A DNA stretch of 17,644 nucleotides from JBBQAA01 sp038254195 (GTDB lineage: Bacteria > Actinomycetota > Thermoleophilia > Solirubrobacterales > Solirubrobacteraceae): assembly GCA_038254195.1 (NCBI GenBank), contig JBBSGJ010000029.1:1-17644 (forward strand), written 5' to 3'. Below the pieces are notes generated by a model. The model saw only the letters and a program-made list of their open reading frames with translations, had not been told where the DNA came from and ran no database searches. Positions 1-9,390 of the stretch are shown here, piece by piece; the first letter of the stretch is position 1; the number at the start of each line of letters is the position of its first letter. The translations under genes and the position numbers were made by a program.

Positions 1-497
1 CGCCGCGGGAAGCGCCGCAGCAGCCCGGTCCCGAGCGCCCCGCCCGCCCCGGCGATGACCGCGCCGATCCCCGCCGACCGCAGCACGTCGACGCCCCACG
101 CGCCCCAGTCCTGGGTGGCGAGCCCGACGTCACGCGCGCGGGCGTGGGAGATCGCCCCGAGCGGCAGGGTCACCGCGGTCAGGGCGAGCGAGAGCGCCGC
201 CCCGGTCGCCGCGCCGGCGACGAGCGGCCGCCGGCGGGCCCGGGTCAGCGCCGCGGGCGGCCGGGCCACGAGCAGCACGAGGAGCCCGGCCTCGAGGGCG
301 AGCCCGACGCCGTAGAGGGCGAGCTGGGGGTTGCGGAAGCCCCGAGCGCGCTCGATCTGCGCCGGCGAGAACACGTCGGAGGCGGAGACCCGCACGGGCG
401 CGGTGACCCCCGAGCGGGGCCGCAGGAGCAGCACCGCCACCTCCGCCGCGAGCACCGCGACGACGAGCGGCACCGTGGCGCGGAGCGCGCGGGGCAT
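1..497 (-). CDS. M48 (Ste24/CAAX protease-like) family metallopeptidase, N-terminal part, cut by window edge
   Basis: Translating the minus strand from the ATG at 497 gives an open frame of 165 codons that runs off the left edge. It starts with a hydrophobic helix (residues about 8-26), then a hydrophilic stretch containing FSPAQIERARGFRN, another long hydrophobic helix (about 60-78), further membrane segments, and ATQDWGAWGVDVL before the edge. Membrane-bound M48 peptidases have this layout: a multi-helix Ste24-type N-terminal region with an LSxQxxGxW-like motif ahead of the catalytic HEXXH domain, which would lie outside the window. The assignment rests on this N-terminal pattern only; the zinc-binding motif cannot be seen. 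The family cleaves membrane or misfolded proteins. The gene diverges from the metallophosphoesterase gene with only 26 bases between the starts, so both promoters must be very compact or overlap. Confidence 0.7.
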   Translation of the reverse strand, partial: MPRALRATVPLVVAVLAAEVAVLLLRPRSGVTAPVRVSASDVFSPAQIERARGFRNPQLALYGVGLALEAGLLVLLVARPPAALTRARRRPLVAGAATGAALSLALTAVTLPLGAISHARARDVGLATQDWGAWGVDVLRSAGIGAVIAGAGGALGTGLLRRFPR

Positions 498-523
498 CCG
501 GCGCTTGAGGATATGGTCCGCCG

Positions 524-1255
524 ATGCGGGTCGCGGTCGTCTCCGACGTGCACGGCAACCGGCACGCCTTCGAGGCCGTGCTCGCCGCCGTGGACGCGGT
601 CGCCGTGGACGAGGTGTGGTGCCTGGGCGACCTCGTGGGCTACGGGGCCGATCCCAACGCCTGCGTCGACCTCGCCGAGGCCCACGCCCACGTCTGCCTC
701 TCGGGCAACCACGACCTCGCCGTCCGCGGGGACCTGCCGCTCGAGGAGTTCTCCGATGGTGCCGCCGCCGCGGCCCGCTGGACTCAGGAGGTCATCGCCG
801 ACGACGCCCTGGAGTTCCTGCGCGGGCTGCCCTCCGCCGACGAGGAAGGCCCCGTCGGGCTCTTCCACGCCTCCCCCCGCGACCCCGTGTGGGAGTACGT
901 CCTGTCCGATCTCCAGGCCGAGCTCTGCCTCGACGCCCAGCGCCAGCGGGTGTGCCTCATCGGCCACTCGCACGTGGCCCTCGCCTTTCATCGTCGCGCA
1001 GGCGGCACCGCCCACGGGGACCCGCGGAAGATGGGGGCGCAGGCCGACCTCTCCGAGGGCGAGTGGCTCGTGAACCCCGGCTCCGTGGGCCAGCCGCGCG
1101 ACGGGGATCCCCGTGCGGCGTGGCTCGAGCTCGACCTCGACGCGTGGCGCGCGCAGTGGCGGCGCGTGGAGTACGACGTGGGCGGCGCCCAGGCCGCGAT
1201 CCGCGCCGCGAAGCTGCCTGCTTCGCTCGCGGAGCGCCTCCGCTACGGCCAGTAG
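524..1255 (+). CDS. Calcineurin-like metallophosphoesterase (YfcE/MJ0936-like)
   Basis: A 243-residue protein with every signature of a small single-domain metallophosphoesterase: SDVHGN at 7-12 (metal ligands D8, H10), GDLVGYG at 35-41 (D36), GNHD at 61-64 (N62, H63), FHAS at 114-117, GHSH at 147-150, and NPGSVGQP at 184-191, which is typical of the YfcE/MJ0936 subgroup. These proteins bind two metals and hydrolyse phosphodiesters; the physiological substrate is usually unknown and the sequence does not reveal it. The ATG at 524 is chosen because the D8 motif follows at the usual distance. No convincing Shine-Dalgarno precedes it; a GAGGAT lies about 12 bases upstream. It leads a plus-strand run with the lipoprotein and kinase genes, 13 bases from the next start. 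It is probably cytoplasmic, since no signal peptide is visible. Confidence 0.92.
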   Translation: MRVAVVSDVHGNRHAFEAVLAAVDAVAVDEVWCLGDLVGYGADPNACVDLAEAHAHVCLSGNHDLAVRGDLPLEEFSDGAAAAARWTQEVIADDALEFLRGLPSADEEGPVGLFHASPRDPVWEYVLSDLQAELCLDAQRQRVCLIGHSHVALAFHRRAGGTAHGDPRKMGAQADLSEGEWLVNPGSVGQPRDGDPRAAWLELDLDAWRAQWRRVEYDVGGAQAAIRAAKLPASLAERLRYGQ

Positions 1256-1268
1256 CATCGACCAGCCG

Positions 1269-1858
1269 ATGAGGTCGTCGAAACCAGGCCGTCTGCAGCG
1301 GGTCGGGCGGGTGGCGCTCCCCTCCCTCCTGGCCGTTCTCCTCGGGGTGGCCGCCTCCGTTCTCGTGGCCTGCGGGCAGACGAACGGGCTGCTCTCGAGC
1401 GACGACAACGCCTCGCTCGGCGACCAGCTCGGACAGGTCTCCGACGCGGTGTCGGCCAAGGACTGTGGGGCAGCGGGGAAGGCCGCGGCGCAGTTGCGGA
1501 ACGACGCGACGCGCCTCTCGCCAACGGTGAATGGCGAGCTGCGCCGGGACCTGCGGCGCGGGGCCGACACCGTCGCCGCCAAGGCCGTGAAGGCGTGCCG
1601 CAAGCAGGTCACGACGACCGAGACGATCCCCACGAACACGATCACCACCGTCACCCCGACGGCAACCACGCCGACCGTGACGACCCCCACCGCCACCGCC
1701 ACGACGCCGACGACCCCCACCCCCACCGCCACCGCCACCGCCACGACGCCGACCACGCCGCCCCCACCCACCACGCCCACCGACACGAGACCGCTCACCG
1801 TCCCCCCCACCTCGGGCGGGGCGGGGCCCGGGGGCAGCGGGACCGGCACCGTGCCCTG

Positions 1859-1859
<1 letters not shown>
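1269..1859 (+). CDS. Putative lipoprotein with Thr/Pro-rich C-terminal tail
   Basis: A 196-residue protein of unrecognised family. The ATG at 1269 is preferred over the upstream GTG at 1113 because it gives a classical lipoprotein signal: a basic N-terminus (residues 1-14), a hydrophobic core (15-34) and the lipobox LVAC with Cys35. Upstream codons would lie inside the metallophosphoesterase gene. A mature region of about 80 residues follows (a helical, acidic-then-basic segment with two further Cys). The last 80 or so residues are almost entirely Thr, Pro, Ala and Val in TPTATATT-like repeats, ending in a Gly-rich tip. Such tails are usually extended, possibly O-mannosylated spacers outside the membrane. 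The stop codon TGA overlaps the kinase ATG, so the two genes are translationally coupled and may act together, for example as an extracytoplasmic partner of the kinase. That partnership is inference. Confidence 0.75.
1611..1812 (+). repeat. Low-complexity Thr/Pro codon repeat inside the lipoprotein gene
   Basis: The DNA is dominated by ACC, ACG, CCC and GCC codons and contains a 23-base direct repeat, at 1689-1711 and again at 1731-1753, plus several shorter copies of ACCGCCACC. It encodes the Thr/Pro tail. Perfect repeats of this kind can change length by slippage or recombination, so tail length may vary between strains. Confidence 0.75.
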
Positions 1860-3112
<1,253 letters not shown>

Positions 3113-3152
3113 GGCAGGCGGGTATCGGCGCCCGACCCCGCCGGCGTGGCGC

Positions 3153-4412
3153 TCATAGCGCGACGGCCGCGGCGGGCGGATCGCTCAGCCCCCGCGGCCG
3201 GTCCCCCGCGCGGAGCGCGGCCGCCCGCTCGGCCAGGCTTCCCTCGGAGATCGCCTCGCGCAGGTCGTCCATGAGCCGCGCGAGGAAGAAGAGGTTGTGC
3301 AGGGTGAGCAAGCGCAGCGCGGTCTGCTCGCGCAGGTGCAGCAGATGCGCGAGGTACGCGCGCGGGTACCCCGGCGCGCAGGCCGGGCAGGCGCAGCCCG
3401 CGAGGACCGGGGCGGGGTCGCGCCGGAAGCGGCTCTTGGCGAGATCCATGCGGTACCGCGCCGAGGGATCGGGGACCACGGCCATCCCGTGGCGGCCGAG
3501 ACGGGTGGGCATGGCGCAGTCGAAGGTGTCGATGCCGAGCTCGACGCCGCGGATGAGGTCGTCGACGTCGCCGACGCCCAGGAGGTGGCGGGGCAGTGAG
3601 GAGATTCGCCTGCCCCCGCGCTCGAGCTCCTCGGTCGACCAGCCCACGACCTCGTACATCTGGGGCTTGTCGGCGCCGAGCGAGCCGCCGATGGCCACGC
3701 CCGCACACCCGCTCGCCGCGACCGTCAGGGTGGACTCGCGGCGGAGGTCCTCCCACACCCCGCCCTGGACGATCCCGTAGACGACCTGCCCGGCGGGTCC
3801 GTGCTCCGTGTGCCAGGCCAGGCAGCGCTCGAGCCAGCGGTGGGTCCGCTCGGTGGAGCGGGCGGTGTAGTCGCGCGAGACGTGGAACGGGGTGCACTCG
3901 TCGAACACGAGGGCGATGTCCGAGCCCAGCGCGCCCTGGATGGCCATGGAGGTCTCGGGGCCGAGGAAGCGCTCGCCTCCGTCCACGTAGGAGCGGAAGC
4001 GAACGCCCTGCTCGTCGATGTCGAGGATGCGTCCCGCGCGCTCGCGCGGGCGGGTGGGACTCCCTCCCGCCCGCCCCTTCACCTCGTCGGCCACGGTGCC
4101 GTGCCCCATCGAGAACACCTGAAAGCCGCCCGAGTCGGTGATGATGGGCCGCTCCCAACGCATGAAGCGATGGAGGCCGCCCATCTCCGCCACGAGGTCC
4201 TCGCCGGGCTGGAGGTGCAGGTGGAAGGTGTTCCCGAGCACCATCTCGTAGCCCAGCGCGTGCAGGTCGCGCGGCTCGAGGCCCCTGACGGTCCCCTTCG
4301 TGGCCAGGGGGACGAAGGCCGGCGTGCGGACCTCCCCGTGGGCCAGGCGCAAACGCCCCGCGCGGGCGCGGGCCCCGTCGCGGTGGGCGACCTCGAGCGG
4401 CGAGGCCGTCAA
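3153..4412 (-). CDS. tgt: tRNA-guanine(34) transglycosylase
   Basis: Exchanges guanine-34 in GUN anticodons for a queuine precursor (preQ1 in bacteria). Proposed length is 419 residues, slightly above the usual 370-400. Seen: ITDSGGFQVFSM with Asp93, VFDECTPF at 169-176, QGG at 216-218, GIDTFDCAMPTR with nucleophile Asp298, and the zinc site CACPAC (Cys340, 342, 345) with His372. The TTG at 4412 is chosen as start because it overlaps the TGA of the marR-type gene (TTGA) and places EVAHRDGARARAGRL where Tgt proteins normally begin; no ATG or GTG is available nearby. Two oddities: an insertion of about 20 residues around 104-130, and GGSLGAD at 242-248 where characterised bacterial enzymes have GGLxVGE. 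It is the last gene of the long minus-strand unit. Confidence 0.93.
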   Translation of the reverse strand: MTASPLEVAHRDGARARAGRLRLAHGEVRTPAFVPLATKGTVRGLEPRDLHALGYEMVLGNTFHLHLQPGEDLVAEMGGLHRFMRWERPIITDSGGFQVFSMGHGTVADEVKGRAGGSPTRPRERAGRILDIDEQGVRFRSYVDGGERFLGPETSMAIQGALGSDIALVFDECTPFHVSRDYTARSTERTHRWLERCLAWHTEHGPAGQVVYGIVQGGVWEDLRRESTLTVAASGCAGVAIGGSLGADKPQMYEVVGWSTEELERGGRRISSLPRHLLGVGDVDDLIRGVELGIDTFDCAMPTRLGRHGMAVVPDPSARYRMDLAKSRFRRDPAPVLAGCACPACAPGYPRAYLAHLLHLREQTALRLLTLHNLFFLARLMDDLREAISEGSLAERAAALRAGDRPRGLSDPPAAAVAL

Positions 4413-4903
4413 GCCTGCGCGGCGCCGGGGAGCACGCGCTCCCAGTAGCCCGCCAGCGTCGCGAGCTCCTCGGGGCTGAAGTGCTCGAGGAAGCGGCGGC
4501 GGACGCCGGCCAGGTGGGTGGGGCGGGCGTCCTCGAGCAGCTCGTGGCCGTCGTCGGTCAGCGCGGCGAAGGCGCCCCGCGCGTCCGAGGGGCAGTCCTG
4601 GCGCTCCACCACGCCCTCGCGCTCGAGCCGGTCGACGAGGCGGGAGAGCCCCGAGCGCGAGAGCAGGACGGCGTCGGCGAGATCGCACATGCGCATGCGC
4701 CGGTCCGGCGCCTCGGAGAGGTTGACGAGGACGTCGTAGGACGTGACGGGCAGACGGTGGCGCTGCTCGAGCTCGGCGTCGAGCTCGCGGACGAGCCCGG
4801 CGTGGACCCGCAGCATGCCCCGCCAGGCGGCGAGCTCCGCGGAGGAGAGCGAGGCGCGGTCGGTCGTGTGCACGCTCGGGCGAGGGTAGGGCGGCGAGGC
4901 CAC
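4409..4903 (-). CDS. MarR-family winged-helix transcriptional regulator
   Basis: A 164-residue protein. The central part is a typical MarR winged helix: dimerisation helix WRGMLRVHAGLVRELDAEL (about 28-46), recognition helix region SRSGLSRLVDRLEREGVVER (about 82-101), and the wing DCPSDARGAFAALTDDG. It presumably binds DNA as a dimer and responds to small molecules; neither ligand nor operator can be read from the sequence. The GTG at 4903 lies 3 bases after the gpmI stop. Another GTG at codon 11 is possible. Its stop overlaps the TTG start of tgt. A MarR regulator between a glycolytic gene and tgt is not a standard arrangement. It could be autoregulatory or act in trans; no promoter-sized gap is present inside the unit. 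Confidence 0.92.
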   Translation of the reverse strand: MASPPYPRPSVHTTDRASLSSAELAAWRGMLRVHAGLVRELDAELEQRHRLPVTSYDVLVNLSEAPDRRMRMCDLADAVLLSRSGLSRLVDRLEREGVVERQDCPSDARGAFAALTDDGHELLEDARPTHLAGVRRRFLEHFSPEELATLAGYWERVLPGAAQA

Positions 4904-4906
4904 CGG

Positions 4907-6427
4907 TCAGGGGTCGAGCAGGGAGCGGCCCGTCATCTGAGCGGGCTGCTCCCACCCGAGCAGGGCGAGGACGGTGGGCGCCACGTCGGCGAGGACCCCG
5001 CCGCCGCGCAGCTCCCCCGCCGCGGTCGAGGTGACGACGAGCGGCACGGGGTTGAGCGAGTGCGCCGTGTCGGGAGACCCGTCCGCTTCGAGCATCTCGT
5101 CCGCGTTGCCGTGGTCGGCGGTCACCACGCACACGCCTCCGGACCCGTGCACGGCGGCGAGGACGCGGGCGAGGCAGGCATCCGCGGTCTCGATCGCGGT
5201 GGTCGCGGCGGGGATCGAGCCCGTGTGACCGACCATGTCGGGGTTCGCGAAGTTGATGATCGCGAAGGCCGGCTCGTCCTCGCGCCAGGCCGCGACGAAC
5301 CGGTCGGCGGCCTCGCGCGCGCTCATCTCCGGCTTGAAGTCGTACGTCGGGACGTCGCGGGGGGAGGGGACGAGCTCGCGGCGCTCCCCCGCGTGGGCCT
5401 CCTCCTCCCCGCCGTTGAAGAAGTACGTGACGTGCGGGTACTTCTCGGTCTCGGCGACGTGGAGCTGACGGGCGCCGTGGGCGGCGACGACCTGCGCGAG
5501 GGTGATCGCGGGGCGCCGGGGCGGAAACGCGACGGGGTAGGGCCAGCCCTCCTCGTACTCGGCGAGGGTCGCGTACCGGAGAACCGGTCCCCGCCCGGGC
5601 CCGGCGAGCCCCTCCGAGATCTGCCGCATCCGGTCCGGGCGGAAGTTGAAGGCCAGCACGGAGTCGCGCCCCGGGTCGATGGTCCCCTCCTCCCCCACCC
5701 GGGTCGCGCCGATGAACTCGTCGGTCTCGTCGCGCGCGTAGGCGGCCCGTGCGGCCGCGGGCCCGTCCGGCGCCTCGTGCTCCGCCCTTCCCTCCAGCAG
5801 GAGGTCGACGGCCGCCTGCGTGCGCTCCCGGCGATCGTCGCGGTCCATCGCGTAGTAGCGACCGATGACCGAGGCGATCCGCCCGACCCGCGCCTCGCGC
5901 ATCCAGCCCTCGACCTGCTCGAGATACGCCGCGCCACCCGTGGGCGAGGTGTCGCGGCCGTCGGTGAAGGCATGGAGGACGAGGTCGTCGACCCCCTCCT
6001 CGCCCGCGAGGCGGATGAGCGCCTCGAGGTGCTTCGGCCCGGAATGGACGCCCCCGTCGGAGACGAGGCCGATGAGGTGGACGCGACGGGCGTCGCGCAG
6101 GGCGGCGTGGATCACCTCGTTGCCGGCAAAGCCCTCCGCGGCCGCGGCATCGATCCGGGCCAGGTCCTGCGGGACGACGGCCCCCGCCCCGAGGTTGAGA
6201 TGCCCGACCTCCGAGTTGCCCATCTGGCCCTCGGGCAGGCCGACCGCGGGGCCGCAGGCGGTGAGCTGGGTGTGGGGACAGGTCGCCCAGAGCTCGTCGA
6301 AGGTGGGCGTCGCGGCAAGCTCGACGGCGTTCCCCGGCCCGGGAGGCGCGAGCCCCCACCCGTCGAGCACGACGAGGCAGGCACGCGAGGCGGGGAGATC
6401 CTCGGGGCCGGGAGGAAGGGCGGTCAA
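4907..6427 (-). CDS. gpmI: 2,3-bisphosphoglycerate-independent phosphoglycerate mutase
   Basis: Interconverts 3- and 2-phosphoglycerate using two metal ions and a phosphoserine intermediate. The 506-residue length matches the family. Seen: VVLDGWG with metal-binding Asp22, GQMGNSEVGHLN with catalytic Ser72, SDGGVHSG with His128, FTDGRDT at 154-160, IGRYYAMDRD at 188-197, FNFRPDRMRQ, ANPDMVGHTG and TADHGNADEM near the C-terminus. The start is read as TTG at 6427, overlapping the tpiA stop (TTGA); no ATG or GTG lies between it and the LDGWG motif at a sensible distance. The family usually has GGVHSH where this protein has GGVHSG. It follows tpiA directly, so the unit covers four consecutive lower-glycolytic steps from glyceraldehyde-3-phosphate; enolase is not in the window. 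Confidence 0.96.
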   Translation of the reverse strand: MTALPPGPEDLPASRACLVVLDGWGLAPPGPGNAVELAATPTFDELWATCPHTQLTACGPAVGLPEGQMGNSEVGHLNLGAGAVVPQDLARIDAAAAEGFAGNEVIHAALRDARRVHLIGLVSDGGVHSGPKHLEALIRLAGEEGVDDLVLHAFTDGRDTSPTGGAAYLEQVEGWMREARVGRIASVIGRYYAMDRDDRRERTQAAVDLLLEGRAEHEAPDGPAAARAAYARDETDEFIGATRVGEEGTIDPGRDSVLAFNFRPDRMRQISEGLAGPGRGPVLRYATLAEYEEGWPYPVAFPPRRPAITLAQVVAAHGARQLHVAETEKYPHVTYFFNGGEEEAHAGERRELVPSPRDVPTYDFKPEMSAREAADRFVAAWREDEPAFAIINFANPDMVGHTGSIPAATTAIETADACLARVLAAVHGSGGVCVVTADHGNADEMLEADGSPDTAHSLNPVPLVVTSTAAGELRGGGVLADVAPTVLALLGWEQPAQMTGRSLLDP

Positions 6428-7182
6428 GCCGCGTCGACGATCGCGGCGAGCGTCTCGGCCTCGAGCGATCCGCCGCCCACGAGGGCGCCGTCGATATCGG
6501 GCAGGGCGAGGAGCTCGGCGGCGTTGTCGGGCTTGACCGAGCCCCCGTAGAGGATCCGCACCTGCGCGGCCGCCTCGGGCGCGCGGTCCCCCACGAGCGC
6601 GCGCACGAAGGCGATGGCCTCCTGGGCCTGCTCGGGGGTCGCGACGCGACCGGTGCCGATCGCCCAGATCGGCTCGTAGGCGATCACGACCTCGGCCAGG
6701 CGATCCGGGTCGACCTTCGCGAGATCCTCCTGGACCTGGTGGCGGAGCTTGCGCTGCATGTCGCCGCGGTCGCGCTCCTCCTCGGTCTCCCCCACGCAGA
6801 GCACGGGGCGCAGGCCGGCCGCGAGCGCGGCGGGCACCTTCCCCATCAGCGCCTTGTCGGTCTCCCCGAAGAGCTCACGGCGCTCGGAGTGCCCGAGGAT
6901 CACCCCGAAGACGTCGAGCTCGGCCAGCAGAGGGGCCGCGACCTCGCCGGTGTAGGCGCCCGAGGCGGCCTCGTGCATCGTCTGGGCGTAGACCTCGACG
7001 CCGGAGCCGCGCGTGGAGTCGACCATCGGCGCCAGCGCGGTGAACACGGGCGCGATGCCGATCTCGGTGCCCGTCGCGGACACCCGGGGCAGCAGGCCGC
7101 CGATGAACTGCTCGGCCTCGGCGACCGTCTTGTGCATCTTCCAGTTCCCGATGACCAGGGGGGTGCGGCCCGCCCCGCTCAC
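6424..7182 (-). CDS. tpiA: Triosephosphate isomerase
   Basis: Interconverts dihydroxyacetone phosphate and glyceraldehyde-3-phosphate. The 252 residues include GNWKMH at 12-17 (Asn13, Lys15), ILGHSERR with the electrophile His98, AYEPIWAIGTG with catalytic Glu170 followed by the flexible loop 6 (171-178), and the phosphate-binding YGGSV at 212-216 and GGGSL at 236-240. All catalytic residues are present, so the enzyme should be active. The GTG at 7182 overlaps the pgk TGA (GTGA), and the gene's own TGA overlaps the TTG of gpmI, so translation is coupled on both sides. Confidence 0.98.
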   Translation of the reverse strand: MSGAGRTPLVIGNWKMHKTVAEAEQFIGGLLPRVSATGTEIGIAPVFTALAPMVDSTRGSGVEVYAQTMHEAASGAYTGEVAAPLLAELDVFGVILGHSERRELFGETDKALMGKVPAALAAGLRPVLCVGETEEERDRGDMQRKLRHQVQEDLAKVDPDRLAEVVIAYEPIWAIGTGRVATPEQAQEAIAFVRALVGDRAPEAAAQVRILYGGSVKPDNAAELLALPDIDGALVGGGSLEAETLAAIVDAA

Positions 7183-8342
7183 GCGAGCACCGCGACGCCG
7201 GGCAGCTCCCGGCCCTCGACGAGCTCGAGCGAGGCACCCCCACCGGTGGAGAGGTGGTCGACCTCGTCAGCGAGACCGAACCGGGCCAGCGCGGCGGCCG
7301 AGTCCCCGCCCCCGACGACGGTGGTGCCCCGGCAGCGCGCGACCGCCTCGGCCACCGCGCGGGTGCCGGCGGCGAAGGGCTCGAGCTCGAACGCACCCAT
7401 CGGCCCGTTCCAGAACACCGTCCCCGCGCCCTCGATGACGTCCGCATAGCGCGCAGTCGTCCGTGGCCCGACGTCGAGGCCCATCCAGCCCTCGGGCACG
7501 TCGACCCCGTCGAGCTCTGAGACCTCGGTCTCGGCGGAGAAGTCCCGCCCCAGGACGAGGTCCTCGGGAAGACAGAGCTTGTCGCCCGCGAGCTCGAGCG
7601 CCCGGCGGGCGGGGTCGATCTCCTCCTCCTCGCAGAGCGACGCGCCCACCGGGTGCCCCTGCGCGGCGAAGAACGGGAAGGCCATCGCGCCGCCGATGAG
7701 CACGGTCTCGGCCACCTCGAGGAAGCGCTCGATCACGCCGAGCTTGTCGGTGACCTTCGCGCCCCCGATGACCGCCACGAGCGGGGGCGTCGGATCCTCG
7801 AGGATGCGGGTGAGGGTCTCGACCTCGCGCTGGAGCAGCAGGCCGGCCGCCCGGCGCTCCATCCGCCGCGGCACGCCGTCCACGCTCGCGTGGGCGCGGT
7901 GCGCGGCGCCGAAGGCGTCGTTCACGTAGACGTCGGCGAGGCGGGCCAGCGCGTCGGCCAGCGCGGGGTCGTTCTCCGTCTCCCCGGGCTCGTAGCGGAG
8001 GTTCTCGAGCACGAGGATGTCGCCCGGATTGAGGTTCTCGGCGAGGGCCTCGACCTCCTCTCCCACCACCCCCGGCGCGAGGGTCACGTCCGCGCCGGTG
8101 AGCTCGGCGAGCCGGTCGGCGGCGGGGCGCAGCGACAGCTCGGGCTCGCGCTCCTTCGGCCGCCCCAGGTGCGAGGCGAGCACGATGCGCGCGCGGGCGT
8201 CGCGCAGCCGTTCGATCGTCGGCAGGGCGGCGCGGATGCGGGCGTCGTCGGCGACGCGGCCGTCCTCGAGGGGAACGTTGAAGTCGACCCGTACGAGCAC
8301 CCGGGCCCCCTCGAGGGGCCCGAGCTCGTCGAGAGTCCTCAC
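7179..8342 (-). CDS. pgk: Phosphoglycerate kinase
   Basis: Transfers phosphate from 1,3-bisphosphoglycerate to ADP. The 387 residues fit the bacterial family. Motifs: LVRVDFNVP at 16-24, ASHLGRP at 56-62, LENLRYEPGE at 112-121, IGGAKVTDK at 192-200, FWNGPMGAFE at 310-319, the nucleotide-site GGGDS at 344-348, and STGGGASLE at 365-373. The GTG at 8342 overlaps the gap stop codon (GTGA) and is chosen because DELGPLEGARVLVRVDFN follows as in other Pgk proteins; the longer upstream reading would lie inside gap. Residue 116 onward (YEPGETENDP) matches the substrate-side loop. It is coupled to both gap and tpiA. Confidence 0.98.
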   Translation of the reverse strand: MRTLDELGPLEGARVLVRVDFNVPLEDGRVADDARIRAALPTIERLRDARARIVLASHLGRPKEREPELSLRPAADRLAELTGADVTLAPGVVGEEVEALAENLNPGDILVLENLRYEPGETENDPALADALARLADVYVNDAFGAAHRAHASVDGVPRRMERRAAGLLLQREVETLTRILEDPTPPLVAVIGGAKVTDKLGVIERFLEVAETVLIGGAMAFPFFAAQGHPVGASLCEEEEIDPARRALELAGDKLCLPEDLVLGRDFSAETEVSELDGVDVPEGWMGLDVGPRTTARYADVIEGAGTVFWNGPMGAFELEPFAAGTRAVAEAVARCRGTTVVGGGDSAAALARFGLADEVDHLSTGGGASLELVEGRELPGVAVLA

Positions 8343-9346
8343 AGGACCTTCTGGACGAGGTCCACCACGCGGCTGGAGTAGCCCCACTCGTTGTCGTACC
8401 AGGCGACGACCTTCAGCATCGTCCCGTCCATCACGGCCGTGAGCTGGGAATCCACGATCGAGGAATGCGGGTCCTTGACGATGTCCGAGGACACGAGGGG
8501 ATCCTCCGTGTAGCGCAGGATGCCGCGCATCGGGCCCTCGGCCGCCGCCCTGAACGCCGCGTTGAGCTCCTCCACGGTGGTCTCGCGCTCGGCCTCCACC
8601 GTGAGATCCACGACCGAGCCGGTGGGGACGGGAGCCCGGATCGCGAAGCCGTGGAGCTTGCCCTCGAGCTCGGGGATCACGAGCGTGACCGCCTTCGCCG
8701 CCCCGGTCGAGGCGGGGATGAGGTTGATCGCCGCCGCGCGGGCGCGCCGGAGGTCCTTGTGGGGCATGTCCTGCAGGTTCTGGTCGGCGGTGTAGGCGTG
8801 GATCGTCGTCATGAGCCCGTGCTTCACGCCGACGGTGTCCTGCACCACCCGCGCGATGGGCGCCAGGCAGTTCGTCGTGCACGAGGCGTTGGAGATGACG
8901 TGGTGCTGTGCCGCGTCGTAGACCTGGTCGAAGTTGACCCCGATCGCCACCGTCACGTCGGGATCGGTCGCCGGCGCGGAGATGATCACCTTCTTCGCGC
9001 CCGCGTCGAGGTGCTTGGCCGCGCTCTCGCGGTCGGTGAAGAGGCCCGTGGACTCGACCACGACGTCGGCGCCGAGGTCTGCCCACGGCAGGTCGGAGGG
9101 GTTTTTCTCGGCGAGAACCCGGACCTCGTGGCCGCCGACCATGATCACGCCGCGGTCCTCGTCCACGGTGACCTCGCCCGGGAACGGCCCGAGGATCGAG
9201 TCGTACTTGAGCAGGTGGCCGAGGGTCTTGGTGTCCGTCAGGTCGTTGACGGCCAGCCACTCGATGTCGGCGCCGGACTCCACCCCCGCCCGGAAGACAT
9301 TCCGGCCGATCCGCCCGAACCCGTTGATCCCCACCCTGACCGTCAT
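8339..9346 (-). CDS. gap: Type I glyceraldehyde-3-phosphate dehydrogenase (NAD-dependent)
   Basis: Oxidises and phosphorylates glyceraldehyde-3-phosphate to 1,3-bisphosphoglycerate. The 335 residues include the Rossmann motif INGFGRIGRN at 7-16, VNDLTD at 33-38, SNASCTTNCLAP with catalytic Cys156, IHAYTADQN with His183, and WYDNEWGYSSRV near the C-terminus. Asp35 at the end of the second beta strand suggests NAD rather than NADP preference (family knowledge). The ATG at 9346 has a good ribosome site, GGGGAG, 5 bases upstream, unlike its downstream partners that use stop-start overlaps. A 44-base gap separates it from rapZ with no evident terminator, so it may be read through from uvrC-rapZ or have its own weak promoter. 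Confidence 0.98.
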   Translation of the reverse strand: MTVRVGINGFGRIGRNVFRAGVESGADIEWLAVNDLTDTKTLGHLLKYDSILGPFPGEVTVDEDRGVIMVGGHEVRVLAEKNPSDLPWADLGADVVVESTGLFTDRESAAKHLDAGAKKVIISAPATDPDVTVAIGVNFDQVYDAAQHHVISNASCTTNCLAPIARVVQDTVGVKHGLMTTIHAYTADQNLQDMPHKDLRRARAAAINLIPASTGAAKAVTLVIPELEGKLHGFAIRAPVPTGSVVDLTVEAERETTVEELNAAFRAAAEGPMRGILRYTEDPLVSSDIVKDPHSSIVDSQLTAVMDGTMLKVVAWYDNEWGYSSRVVDLVQKVL

Positions 9347-9351
9347 GACTT

Positions 9352-9357
9352 CTCCCC
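9352..9357 (-). promoter_or_regulatory. Ribosome binding site of gap
   Basis: GGGGAG followed by 5 bases and then the ATG of gap. It is the clearest Shine-Dalgarno site within the long minus-strand unit and supports the chosen start. Confidence 0.75.
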
Positions 9358-9390
9358 GCCTCGCTTGCCCTTCCGCGGCCGGGGACGCTA

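Noticed and set aside
1611..1812. Regular repeats that might suggest a CRISPR or other array
   Set aside because: The units are short, lack constant spacing and unique spacers, and keep the reading frame of a Thr/Pro tail.
3113..3152. Possible terminator hairpin between the convergent kinase and tgt genes
   Set aside because: Only a 5-bp GCGCC/GGCGC stem with a 15-base loop and no T run can be drawn; too weak to annotate.
4413..6359. In-frame upstream extension of tgt giving a 1068-residue protein
   Set aside because: The extension is Arg/Gly/Ala-rich shadow translation of marR and gpmI on the same strand; Tgt homology begins only at the TTG near 4412.
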